Assembly (NCBI GenBank): GCA_036526135.1
Contig: DATCZA010000063.1
Span: 1 to 17,285 of the forward strand
Source of the DNA: UBA2965 sp036526135
GTDB taxonomy: Bacteria; Pseudomonadota; Gammaproteobacteria; Pseudomonadales; Azotimanducaceae
Direction: 5' to 3'
DNA length: 17,285 nucleotides
The position numbers and the translations under genes were made by a program. Below the pieces are notes generated by a model, which was not told where the DNA came from, ran no database searches, and worked only from the letters and a program-made list of their open reading frames with translations. Shown here piece after piece: positions 6,738 through 14,234 of this stretch. How positions within the stretch are numbered: position 1 is the first letter of the stretch; every line of letters starts with the position of its first letter.

Positions 6738-8282
6738 TCAGGGCTTCGCGATCCACTCGTCCATCAGCATGTGCAGGTGGCGCGGCTTGGTCTCGTTGTA
6801 GTCCGCGAACTGCAGGTGCTCCTTGGCGGTGGCGTGCAGACCCTCCTGCACGTAGGGGAGGTTGCGCACGTCCTGGTTGAACACCTTCGCCAGCATTCCC
6901 AGCTCCGGCGCCTCCGTCCAGTCGTCGTCGGGCCCCAGCCAGTGAATCTCCCTGCACGGCGTGTACTCGCCGTTCTCGGGAATCGGTGCCAGGTAGATGC
7001 ACTCCATGATGCACTCGTCCACGTTCCGGCCGTTCGGACGGAAACGGTAGTTGATCCGGTTGAACGACCCCCAGGGGTGAAAGTTGGGAAAGACCGTGAA
7101 GAAGACGGACGAGAACTCGATGTCCGCGATCTTGTCCGCGATCGAGGGAATCACCTTGGCCAGCGCCTCGCGCTGGATGTCGGCGAACAGAACCCGCGGA
7201 TGCTTGACGGTCTCGCCCGTCTGCTTCGCCGCCCGCGCGGCCATGGCCTTTTCGAACTCGGACGGCTCCAGCTGGCGGCCGCCGACCCAGTTGCACAGGT
7301 GCGGGTTGACATCCCCCAGCTCGCCGGAGACGTGGTCCGCGTTCGCCGTGAACAGCCCCGTCTTGCCTTCAGGGTTGGTCACCTGGACCAGCCCGTCGTC
7401 CGTGGCTTCATAAACGAAGCCGTTCAACGGGTGACGCACCCGGCGCCGACCGTCCTGGGGCAGCTCGCCCCAATCGGGCAGGCCGCTGCTCTCCAGGGCG
7501 CCGCAGCGGATGGCCCGCGAGTAGTTGCCGAACACGTCGTACTTGGTGTCCGTGTCGTGGACCCCGCCCAGGATGATCTGCGGGTGGGTGGCGATCACGT
7601 GGTAAGACTCCATGAACGCCTCGGAAGCCACCTTCCAGTTGCAGCGGATGATCCTGGCTACGTGGGCCTCTTTGTAGCGCTTCTCGTAGGGCAGCAGCTC
7701 GAAGTGGCTCGAGAGATCGCCCAGAAAGTCTTCCAGCGGCCCGCAGTCCGGATCGGGGTTGATGAAGATGTAGCGGCCCCAGCGCCCCACCTTGACCTCG
7801 GGCAGGCTCTGCTCCGACATTTTCAGGCCGGGATAGTCCCACTGGCACGGGATCTGTTTGAGCGAACCATCCAGGTTCCAGGTCCAGCCGTGAAACGGGC
7901 AACGCAGATCGGTGGCGGCCTTGCCCCGATTTTCACGCAGCTTGCGGCCCCGGTGCAGGCAGGCGTTGTAGTAGGCCTTGAACTCGTCCTCCCCGGTCCG
8001 GACCACCAGGAACGACATGCCGGCGATGTCGTAGGGCACGTAGTCGCCAACGTCGGGCAGGTCGTCTTCATGGCAGGCCATCTGCCAGACGCGCTTCCAG
8101 ATCTTCTCTACCTCGAGGTCGAAAAACTCCCTGGAGATATAGCGCTCCACCGGCACGAAGGTGGGTCCGGGCTCTATGGGAGAATCACGGCGGTAGGACT
8201 CCGGAACCGGACGGGTCTCGGTATCCAGCAGCCGGTGATAGGCGGGGTCCGTGGTGCGGACGGTTTCAACTTTTTCTGCCAT
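6738..8282 (-). CDS. Rieske non-heme iron oxygenase, alpha-type subunit (Rieske oxygenase B)
   Basis: A 514-residue oxygenase, the longest of the three here. Cluster ligands are Cys108, His110, Cys128 and His131 (CLHRG...CPFHGW). Catalytic iron ligands are His228 and His233 in FMESYHVIATH, with Asp471 (FNQDVRNLPYVQ) as the likely third; Glu225 takes the place of the bridging Asp. After the Rieske domain it has PCQWDYP (about 145-151), closely matched by PCRWDFP in Rieske C, and both end in a similar H-M-x2-DE-[WY] tail, so B and C look more related to each other than to A. ATG at 8282 is chosen because AGGGGAGAACGCGTC precedes it; upstream in-frame codons lie within the divergent promoter region. 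No beta subunit or electron-transfer gene is adjacent. Substrate unknown. Confidence 0.92.
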   Translation of the reverse strand: MAEKVETVRTTDPAYHRLLDTETRPVPESYRRDSPIEPGPTFVPVERYISREFFDLEVEKIWKRVWQMACHEDDLPDVGDYVPYDIAGMSFLVVRTGEDEFKAYYNACLHRGRKLRENRGKAATDLRCPFHGWTWNLDGSLKQIPCQWDYPGLKMSEQSLPEVKVGRWGRYIFINPDPDCGPLEDFLGDLSSHFELLPYEKRYKEAHVARIIRCNWKVASEAFMESYHVIATHPQIILGGVHDTDTKYDVFGNYSRAIRCGALESSGLPDWGELPQDGRRRVRHPLNGFVYEATDDGLVQVTNPEGKTGLFTANADHVSGELGDVNPHLCNWVGGRQLEPSEFEKAMAARAAKQTGETVKHPRVLFADIQREALAKVIPSIADKIADIEFSSVFFTVFPNFHPWGSFNRINYRFRPNGRNVDECIMECIYLAPIPENGEYTPCREIHWLGPDDDWTEAPELGMLAKVFNQDVRNLPYVQEGLHATAKEHLQFADYNETKPRHLHMLMDEWIAKP

Positions 8283-8445
8283 GACGCGTTCTCCCCTGAA
8301 CTGCCGGAATACTACCCCGATCTGGTCACAAGGAATACGGCTCGCGCGGAGCCCGCCAGGTAACCCGATGACGTCACCGCGCTCCGGTTGGCTCGCTGGC
8401 CGAACCATGTATCATCAGTGCAGCACCTACCCGGGGAATACCAAG
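8283..8445. promoter_or_regulatory. Divergent regulatory region between Rieske oxygenases B and C
   Basis: This 163-base gap should drive both oxygenase genes. It contains the perfect palindrome TGACGTCA at 8369-8376, a possible operator, and the rightward promoter described separately. A convincing leftward promoter was not found. Confidence 0.45.
8388..8415 (+). promoter_or_regulatory. Candidate sigma70-type promoter for Rieske oxygenase C
   Basis: TTGGCT (8388-8393), a 16-base spacer and TATCAT (8410-8415) match the -35 and -10 consensus at 4 and 5 of 6 positions. They lie 31 bases before the ATG at 8446, and the placement argues against the in-frame ATG at 8407 as the start. Confidence 0.45.
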
Positions 8446-9843
8446 ATGGACTACGACCTCACCAAACCAGCCGACCCGACGTTGGCTCCGGGAGACGCGC
8501 GCTGTCCCGGACCGAGCACCCGCGACATCATCTTGAAGGAGCAGGACGGGGCGCCCGCCGCGCTCACGGCCGAAAGCTGGTCGTTCCTCGGAGACGAGGA
8601 CATTCCGTTCTCGCGCTACACGTCTCAGCCGTTCTACGACCGGGAAATCGAAACCATCTGGCGCAAGACCTGGCAGTGGGCTTGCCGCGAGGAGCACATC
8701 CCCAACCCGGGTGACTGGACCGTTTACGACGTAGGGCCATACTCGGTGGTCGTCATCCGCGACGAGGGCGGCGCGGTCAAAGCCTACGTCAATTCCTGCC
8801 CGCACCGGGGCATGCAGTTCTGCGACGCGGGCTCATCCGGGCGCGGCAAGCAGTTCCTGCGCTGTCCCTTTCACGGCATGTCGTGGCACCTGGACGGCTC
8901 GCTCAGGGAGATTCCCTGCCGCTGGGACTTCCCCCACATCGAAGACGAGAACTTCGGCCTGACCGAGGTGCCCACAGGCACGTGGGCCGGCTTCGTCTTC
9001 ATCAACCTCGATCCCGACTGCGAGCCGCTGGAAAGCTACCTGGAAGTTCTTCCCGAGCACTTCAAGAACTGGAAGCTCGAGGACCGCTTCGTGGCCCTGC
9101 ACACCCGCAAGATCCTGCCGGGCAACTGGAAGATGTGCATGGAGGCGTTCCTGGAGGCCTACCACGTGCTCGCCACTCATCCCGAAGGCATTCACAGCGC
9201 CGGCGACGCCAACGCCGACTACGACATCTTCGGCCGTCACGTCACCCGCTTCGTGCACACCATCGGCTACCCGTCCCCCCACGTCGCCTCGGAGGTGGAC
9301 GAGCGCAAGCTGTTCGCGGCCCTCGGCCACAACCCGGACGACCTGCCCGATGGCATGAGCGCCCGGCAGCGCCACGCGGACATCATGCGTGAGCAGCTTG
9401 GGCGCGAGTGGGACGTGGATCTGAGCGGGCTCTCCAACAGCGAGATGCTGGATTCCATCGAGTACTTCGTCTTCCCCAACGCCTGCTTCTTCCCCGGCAT
9501 CAACATCCGCCTGGTGTACCGCTTCCGGCCCATCGACGTGGACCACACCATGCACGAGATCCTGCTGCTGCAGCCCGTGCCGGAGCACGGCGAGCGGCCC
9601 AAGCCGGCCGAGCCCATCGACCTGACCATCGACGAGTCATACGAGAAGGCCAACGAGGTCTCCCTCGGCGGGTTTGCGCTGGCCATGGTCTTGGACCAGG
9701 ACACGGAGAACTTTCACCGTCAGCGCGCGGGCATCAAGGCCGCACAGAGGGCGGGTGTGCGAACGGCCGCCGTCCTGGCCAATTACCAGGAGTCCCGGAT
9801 CCGCCGGCTGCACATGACGGTGGACGAGTACATGGCGGGTTAG
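8446..9843 (+). CDS. Rieske non-heme iron oxygenase, alpha-type subunit (Rieske oxygenase C)
   Basis: A 465-residue oxygenase. Cluster ligands are Cys118, His120, Cys140 and His143 (CPHRG...CPFHGM). Catalytic iron ligands are His240 and His245 in FLEAYHVLATH, with Asp419 in LDQDTENFHRQ as the likely third; Glu237 sits at the bridging position. It resembles Rieske B (PCRWDFP after the Rieske domain, RRLHMTVDEYM at the end). ATG at 8446 is chosen for GGGGAA about 10 bases upstream and for lying downstream of the promoter hexamers. The stop TAG at 9841-9843 falls next to the beginning of the GMC coding sequence, so the two genes are almost certainly on one mRNA and may be translationally linked: an oxygenase followed by a dehydrogenase for its alcohol product (inference). 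Confidence 0.92.
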   Translation: MDYDLTKPADPTLAPGDARCPGPSTRDIILKEQDGAPAALTAESWSFLGDEDIPFSRYTSQPFYDREIETIWRKTWQWACREEHIPNPGDWTVYDVGPYSVVVIRDEGGAVKAYVNSCPHRGMQFCDAGSSGRGKQFLRCPFHGMSWHLDGSLREIPCRWDFPHIEDENFGLTEVPTGTWAGFVFINLDPDCEPLESYLEVLPEHFKNWKLEDRFVALHTRKILPGNWKMCMEAFLEAYHVLATHPEGIHSAGDANADYDIFGRHVTRFVHTIGYPSPHVASEVDERKLFAALGHNPDDLPDGMSARQRHADIMREQLGREWDVDLSGLSNSEMLDSIEYFVFPNACFFPGINIRLVYRFRPIDVDHTMHEILLLQPVPEHGERPKPAEPIDLTIDESYEKANEVSLGGFALAMVLDQDTENFHRQRAGIKAAQRAGVRTAAVLANYQESRIRRLHMTVDEYMAG

Positions 9844-9847
9844 TCAG

Positions 9848-11461
9848 GTTCGCGAGTTCGACTACATCATCATCGGAGCGGGCACCGCCGGCTGCGTGCT
9901 GGCGAACCGTCTGAGCGCTGACAAAGATGCCGACGTCCTGCTGCTGGAAGCCGGCGGCAAGGACGACTACTTCTGGATCGACATCCCGGTCGGCTACCTG
10001 TACACCATCAACAACCCGCGCACGGACTGGTGCTATCAGGTGGAGCCCGAGCCCGGCCTCAACGGCCGCCGCATCAACTACGCCCGCGGCAAGGTCCTCG
10101 GCGGCTGCTCGTCCATCAACGCCATGATCTACATGCGCGGTCAGCGCGGCGACTACGATCACTGGGCTCAGCTCGGCAATCGGGGCTGGTCGTGGGACGA
10201 CGTGCTGCCGGTGTTCAAGCGCTCCGAGGACTACCAGCACGGCGCGGGCGAGTTTCACGGCGCGGGAGGCGAGCTGCGCGTCGAGGAGCGGCGCGTCGAC
10301 TGGGAGATTCTGGATGCCTGGCGGGATGCTGCCCAGGAGTGCGGCATCCCCAAGATCGAGGAGTTCAACCGCGGCGACAACTTCGGCAATGCCTACTTTC
10401 AGGTGAACCAGCGGCGCGGGGTGCGCTGGAGCGCAAGCAAAGCCTTCCTGCGCCCGGCCATGGCGCGTCCCAATCTCGAGGTGCTCACGAACGCCCACGT
10501 TCAGCACCTGGAAATCGAGACCACCGACGCCGGCCTTCGCGCCTCCGGCGTCACCGTGCAGATGGGCGACGACGCGCCCACCACCATCACCGCGCGCCGG
10601 GAAGTGGTGCTTGCCGCAGGCGCCATCGGCTCCCCCCAGATTCTGCAGCTCTCCGGTGTTGGCCCCGGCGATCTGCTGCACGAGCACGGCATCCGGGTGA
10701 TCCACGACCTGCCGGGCGTGGGGGAGAACCTCCACGACCACCTGCAGGTGCGCTCCGTCTACAAGGTGCACGGCACGGTGACGTTGAATCAGCGGGCGAA
10801 CTCCCTCATCGGCAAGGCGCTGATGGGGCTGGAGTACTTCACCAGGAAAACCGGACCACTCACCATGCCGCCCTCTCAGCTGGGCGCGTTCGCGAAGTCC
10901 GATCCGTCGGTCGCCTCCGCGGACATCGAGTGGCACGTTCAGCCGCTGTCGCTGGACGCCTTCGGGGAGCCGCTGCACCGCTTCAACGCGATCACCCCGT
11001 CGGTGTGCAACTTGCGGCCCACGAGTCGCGGGCATCTGCGAATCAAGAGCCCGGACCCCGCCGATTATCCGGCGATCACCCTCAACTACCTCGCAACCGA
11101 GCACGACCGTCAGGTCATCCTCGCCGGGATGCGGCTCACCCGCCGGATCATGGCGGCAAAGGCACTGGAGCGTTTTCAACCGGAGGAGTGGAAGCCCGGC
11201 CCCAGCCTGACTACCGACGAGGAGCTGCTCACCGCCGCCGGCGATCTCGGCACCACCATCTTTCACCCGGTGGGCAGCTGCAGAATGGGCAGCGACCCCA
11301 TGGCTGTGGTCGGCGACCGGCTGGCCGTGCACGGCGTTGAAGGGCTGCGGGTGATCGACGCTTCGGTAATGCCGCAGATCACCTCCGGCAACACCAACGC
11401 GCCCACGGTGATGATCGCTGAGAAGGGCGCGGAGTTCATGCGGGCCGACGCGGCCTCCTGA
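9848..11461 (+). CDS. GMC-family FAD-dependent alcohol dehydrogenase (choline-dehydrogenase-like), start codon not evident
   Basis: A GMC oxidoreductase of about 537 residues, the usual length if read from 9848. Family features are the FAD dinucleotide motif GAGTAG in FDYIIIGAGTAGC (9857-9895), GMC signature 1 RGKVLGGCSSINAM, signature 2 GAIGSPQILQLSGVG, the catalytic HPVGSCRMG and the late SGNTNAPTVMIAEKG. It oxidises alcohols to aldehydes or ketones at a membrane-linked or soluble flavin. Oddity: the first ordinary start in this frame is GTG at 9896, which lies after the FAD motif and would give a non-functional protein. Between the upstream in-frame stop (TGA, 9815) and 9896 there is no ATG, GTG or TTG. 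GTT at 9848 occupies the expected start position. A lost start codon, a sequence error, or recoding from Rieske C are the options. Confidence 0.82.
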   Translation, partial: VREFDYIIIGAGTAGCVLANRLSADKDADVLLLEAGGKDDYFWIDIPVGYLYTINNPRTDWCYQVEPEPGLNGRRINYARGKVLGGCSSINAMIYMRGQRGDYDHWAQLGNRGWSWDDVLPVFKRSEDYQHGAGEFHGAGGELRVEERRVDWEILDAWRDAAQECGIPKIEEFNRGDNFGNAYFQVNQRRGVRWSASKAFLRPAMARPNLEVLTNAHVQHLEIETTDAGLRASGVTVQMGDDAPTTITARREVVLAAGAIGSPQILQLSGVGPGDLLHEHGIRVIHDLPGVGENLHDHLQVRSVYKVHGTVTLNQRANSLIGKALMGLEYFTRKTGPLTMPPSQLGAFAKSDPSVASADIEWHVQPLSLDAFGEPLHRFNAITPSVCNLRPTSRGHLRIKSPDPADYPAITLNYLATEHDRQVILAGMRLTRRIMAAKALERFQPEEWKPGPSLTTDEELLTAAGDLGTTIFHPVGSCRMGSDPMAVVGDRLAVHGVEGLRVIDASVMPQITSGNTNAPTVMIAEKGAEFMRADAAS

Positions 11462-11474
11462 GACACCGCCTCAG
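11458..11474. repeat. Small inverted repeat spanning two converging stop codons
   Basis: CTGAG (11458-11462) and CTCAG (11470-11474) form a 5-base stem with a 7-base loop that contains the stops of the GMC gene and the SlyD-type gene. It is too short and lacks a T-run, so a terminator role is doubtful. Confidence 0.25.
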
Positions 11475-11977
11475 TGCCGATGGCCCCCGGGGCCGTGCAC
11501 GTGGCGGTGGGCGATCTCCTCGGGCGTGGCTTCGCGCACCTCCACGATCTCGAGATCGAACGTCAGGGTCATCCCCGCGCGGGGATGGTTGAGATCCACG
11601 TCCACGACTTTGCTCCCCACCTTCACCACGGTGACCGGACGCGGCCCCTCCCGGGTCCGCAGCACGGCCGCATCGCCAGGTTTGAGCCGTTTGGCATCGG
11701 GCAGATATTTCTTGGGAACGCGCTGGGTCCAGTCTTCCCGCCGGGCGCCGAAAGCCTGCTCGGGAGGAAGGGTTACTTCCAGGCGCTCGCCGGCGTTTCG
11801 GCCCTCCAGCGCTTCCTCGACGCCCCGCAGCACGCTGCCGCGCCCCTGCAGCACGGCCAGAGGCTCGCCTTCGCGCGTGGACTCGAGCTCCGAGCCCGCC
11901 TCGTCGCGAATCACGTAGTGAAAGCGCACCACCCTATCCCGCGCCACGGTGAGGGCCTTGTCCAAAGACTCCGACAT
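11471..11977 (-). CDS. slyD: SlyD-type FKBP peptidyl-prolyl isomerase with His-rich tail
   Basis: A 168-residue cytoplasmic FKBP-type isomerase and chaperone. The split FKBP domain is visible as VVRFHYVIRDEAG (about 16-28), LAVLQGRGSVLRGVEEALEG (about 40-59) and, after the inserted flap, DVDLNHPRAGMTLTFDLEIVEV (about 126-147). The flap (about 78-125) is the chaperone insert of SlyD-like proteins. The end, REATPEEIAHRHVHGPGGHRH, has five His residues, a short version of the metal-binding tail that delivers nickel in SlyD. Start ATG at 11977 with GGGGAG upstream; GTG directly before it (11980) is an alternative. It follows the permease by 22 bases and probably shares its mRNA. Housekeeping folding role is likely; no clear tie to the catabolic island. 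The symbol reflects family likeness. Confidence 0.85.
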   Translation of the reverse strand: MSESLDKALTVARDRVVRFHYVIRDEAGSELESTREGEPLAVLQGRGSVLRGVEEALEGRNAGERLEVTLPPEQAFGARREDWTQRVPKKYLPDAKRLKPGDAAVLRTREGPRPVTVVKVGSKVVDVDLNHPRAGMTLTFDLEIVEVREATPEEIAHRHVHGPGGHRH

Positions 11978-11999
11978 CACTTTCTCCCCGATAGACTTC

Positions 12000-13250
12000 T
12001 CATCCCACCTGCCACCCGGGCACCACGAACACCAGCCACGCCAGGATGGGCATCAGCGCGACCATGACGATGGTGTACTTGAGCTGGGCCTGCAAGATCT
12101 CCTGGCGGTTCAGCACCTGACCAGCCGTAGCCAGGAACATCGCGCCCCAGGTGGAATACGGAGAGATGTCCGAAACCGCGGCGGAGACGGCCATAGCCGC
12201 CAGCAGCCCCGTGGCTTCGAGGTCGCCGGCAAGGACGAAGGGTGCGGATAGCGGCACCAGAATGCCGATGGTGCCGATGGTGGACGCTACCCCCGTAACC
12301 ACCGCCACGATGAAGCACAGCACGAGGCCCATGAGCAGCGGCGAGCCCATTGCCTTGGCCTGAAGGGCCAGCCAGTCGGTGGCGCCGGCATGCTGCAGCA
12401 GACCCACGTAGGTCAGCACGCCGGCGATCACCAGCACCACGGGCCAGGCAATGTTGCCCACCGCCGCCTGACGGTCTTCCCGGGGACCGGTGAGAAGCAG
12501 AACCAGCGCGATGCTCATGGCGAGAAAGCCCAGGTTGATCTGGTACACCAGGAGCCCCAGCACCAGACAGGCAAAACCGATCAAGGTCAGCGTGCGCTGG
12601 CGGTCGAGCCGCTCTGACTCGGCGGTTTCACCAATGGCAACCTCTACCCGCACGCCGGCCAGGGCCCGCCCGCCCAGCATAAGGAACACGAAGGCGGCCA
12701 GCAGCACGTGAAAGGTCACCACGCCTGCGTAGACGGCCACGGGCGAGTAGCCGATCCCAGCGGTGGCAGCGAGCTCGCCGATCACCACCCCGTAGGGCGC
12801 GATGGGAGAGTAAGCGCCGGACTGGGTGCCGTGGATGATCATGGCGGCAACCATCAGCGGGTTGAGCCCGTATCGGGAGACGAACCCCACGCCGATCACG
12901 AACAGCACCGGCGCGGCCACGGGCCCGAGAGATGCGGTGACCAGCGCGGTGACGAAGAGCACCCACGGCAGCAGCACCAGTCGTCCCCGGGCGGCTCGGA
13001 CGAGCTTTGCGACGATCCAGTCCACGGTGCCGTTCTGATGGGCGATGGCGAGCAGCAGCGTGATGCCCACCAGCATGACGAACATGTTGTCGGGAAAACC
13101 GGCCAACACTTCCCGGGCGCTCAGGTCCATGGCCAAGGCCCCGACCAGGAAGGCGGTAATGAAGGCCACGATGCCCACGTTGACGTCGAAGAAGATCGGC
13201 ACCAGGAAGATGACGACGAGGCAGACGATGAGCAGGAGCTCTATGGGCAT
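12000..13250 (-). CDS. SLC13/MatC-like inner-membrane permease
   Basis: A 416-residue very hydrophobic protein with about ten or more membrane segments, divided by a charged cytosolic loop (about 195-220). The N-terminal half resembles dicarboxylate carrier MatC (IFFDVNVGIVAFITAFLVGAL, DNMFVMLVGITLL). Two pseudo-symmetric motifs, GTQSGAYSPIAPYG (141-154) and VSDISPYSTWGA (359-370), sit where this ion-transporter superfamily has its paired re-entrant hairpins. Members move di- or tricarboxylates, usually with Na+ or H+. It starts with ATG at 13250; no strong ribosome binding site is visible, which suggests coupling to the enoyl-CoA hydratase gene ending 42 bases upstream. It may import a carboxylate substrate or move a pathway product; the substrate is not deducible. 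Confidence 0.8.
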   Translation of the reverse strand: MPIELLLIVCLVVIFLVPIFFDVNVGIVAFITAFLVGALAMDLSAREVLAGFPDNMFVMLVGITLLLAIAHQNGTVDWIVAKLVRAARGRLVLLPWVLFVTALVTASLGPVAAPVLFVIGVGFVSRYGLNPLMVAAMIIHGTQSGAYSPIAPYGVVIGELAATAGIGYSPVAVYAGVVTFHVLLAAFVFLMLGGRALAGVRVEVAIGETAESERLDRQRTLTLIGFACLVLGLLVYQINLGFLAMSIALVLLLTGPREDRQAAVGNIAWPVVLVIAGVLTYVGLLQHAGATDWLALQAKAMGSPLLMGLVLCFIVAVVTGVASTIGTIGILVPLSAPFVLAGDLEATGLLAAMAVSAAVSDISPYSTWGAMFLATAGQVLNRQEILQAQLKYTIVMVALMPILAWLVFVVPGWQVG

Positions 13251-13292
13251 GACGTCAATGCTGCCAGATCGGCCGCACGATGGCTCGCAGGC

Positions 13293-14087
13293 TCAGCGTC
13301 CCCGCCACTCGGGCGGACGTTTCTCGGCAAAGGCCCTGGGCCCTTCCAGAGCATCGTCGCTGCCCCGCCGGCGCCGTTCCCACTCGTACTCCGTATAAAA
13401 GGCCTGGGGCAGCGGCAGGTCGAGGCCTCGCATGGCGGCCTCCTTGGTGGCCCGAACGGCCAGCGGCGCGCAGCGCAGAATATCTCTCACCCACTCGTCC
13501 ACCGCCGCGTCGAGCCCCGCCCCAGGCACCACCTGGTTTACCAGGCCCAGCTCGTAGGCCCGCTGGGCCGACATGTGCCGGCCGGTGAGGAGGTAACCCA
13601 TGGCCGCCTTCAGACCGATCTGCCGCGGCAGCCGATGCACGCCCACGCCGCCGGCGATCAGTCCCCGTCGGGGCTCCGGCAGGCCGAGCTCGGCGTGCTC
13701 GGCCGCAACGATGATGTCGCAGGACAGCGCCAGCTCCAGCCCGCCGCCCAGCGCGAAGCCGTTGACCCGCGCGATGACGGGCTTGGCCAGGTACCAGCGC
13801 TGATTGAGGGGGGTCGTTTCTTCCATCATGCGCGCCCATTCGGCGCGCTGCTCGGCGCTGGCGTCGCGCTCGCGGGCGCGGTGCTTGAGGTCGGCGCCGG
13901 CGCAGAACGCCCGCTCGCCGGCTCCGGTCACCACCGCCAGCCAGATGTCGTCATTGCTCTGCACCTCGTCGAAGTGTCGCGAGAGCGTCCAGCGCAGCTC
14001 AGGGTTCAGGGAGTTGAGCGCCTCGGGGCGGTTCAAGGTAATGTACGCCACGTGATCGCGCACCGCGAACTCGGTAATCGATGCCAT
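13293..14087 (-). CDS. Enoyl-CoA hydratase/isomerase (crotonase family)
   Basis: A 264-residue crotonase-fold protein. It shows LNRPEALNSL (about 18-27), the first oxyanion-hole segment FCAGADL (61-67) and NGFALGGGLELALSCDI (109-125). Both acid/base glutamates of true hydratases are kept: Glu118 (GGGLELA) and Glu138 (GLPEPRRGL), so hydration of a trans-2-enoyl-CoA is likely. The C-terminus ends in FAEKRPPEWRGR, as is common in the family. ATG at 14087 is chosen because AAGGGGACG precedes it and the sequence aligns from there; an in-frame GTG lies 21 bases upstream. It leads a leftward set with the MatC-like permease and SlyD. It could act in beta-oxidation of side chains or ring-cleavage products made by the neighbouring oxygenases (inference). 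Confidence 0.9.
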   Translation of the reverse strand: MASITEFAVRDHVAYITLNRPEALNSLNPELRWTLSRHFDEVQSNDDIWLAVVTGAGERAFCAGADLKHRARERDASAEQRAEWARMMEETTPLNQRWYLAKPVIARVNGFALGGGLELALSCDIIVAAEHAELGLPEPRRGLIAGGVGVHRLPRQIGLKAAMGYLLTGRHMSAQRAYELGLVNQVVPGAGLDAAVDEWVRDILRCAPLAVRATKEAAMRGLDLPLPQAFYTEYEWERRRRGSDDALEGPRAFAEKRPPEWRGR

Positions 14088-14126
14088 CGTCCCCTTCCCC
14101 GAACTCACCCAGACGAGTAACCGGTC

Positions 14127-14155
14127 AATCTAACGTGGAAATCAGAGCCCGGCAA
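14127..14155 (-). promoter_or_regulatory. Candidate promoter for the enoyl-CoA hydratase operon
   Basis: On the minus strand TTGCCG (14155-14150), a 17-base spacer and TAGATT (14132-14127) match sigma70 boxes at 4 of 6 positions each. They lie 39 bases before the ATG at 14087, in the 147-base divergent gap. Confidence 0.4.
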
Positions 14156-14220
14156 TCGGCAAGAAGACCGAATGTCCACTTCCCTTTGCCCAGCCACGTG
14201 GGTTAGTTTTCGCCGCGGGA

Positions 14221-14226
14221 AGGGAG
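14221..14226 (+). promoter_or_regulatory. Ribosome binding site deciding the GTG start of the DUF47 gene
   Basis: AGGGAG is followed by 8 bases and GTG at 14235. An upstream in-frame ATG (14172) would add 21 residues unlike the family. Confidence 0.6.
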
Positions 14227-14234
14227 ACATATCC

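Noticed and set aside
6771..8363. A 530-codon plus-strand frame opposite Rieske B
   Set aside because: Antisense shadow of a gene with complete Rieske and iron motifs; no family features of its own.
8407..8409. ATG at 8407 as start of Rieske C
   Set aside because: It lies between the likely -35 and -10 boxes and lacks a ribosome binding site; ATG 8446 has both in order.
9734..11332. A 532-codon minus-strand frame opposite the GMC gene
   Set aside because: The GMC signatures are on the other strand. This frame is His/Val/Ala-rich without motifs.
12708..14120. A 470-codon plus-strand frame opposite the permease and enoyl-CoA hydratase
   Set aside because: It crosses two real minus-strand genes and their gap; the protein is low-complexity His/Gly/Asp-rich, an expected mirror of membrane-protein codons.
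14088..14234. A Pho box upstream of the DUF47-Pit genes
   Set aside because: No CTGTCAT-type direct repeats could be found in the gap.
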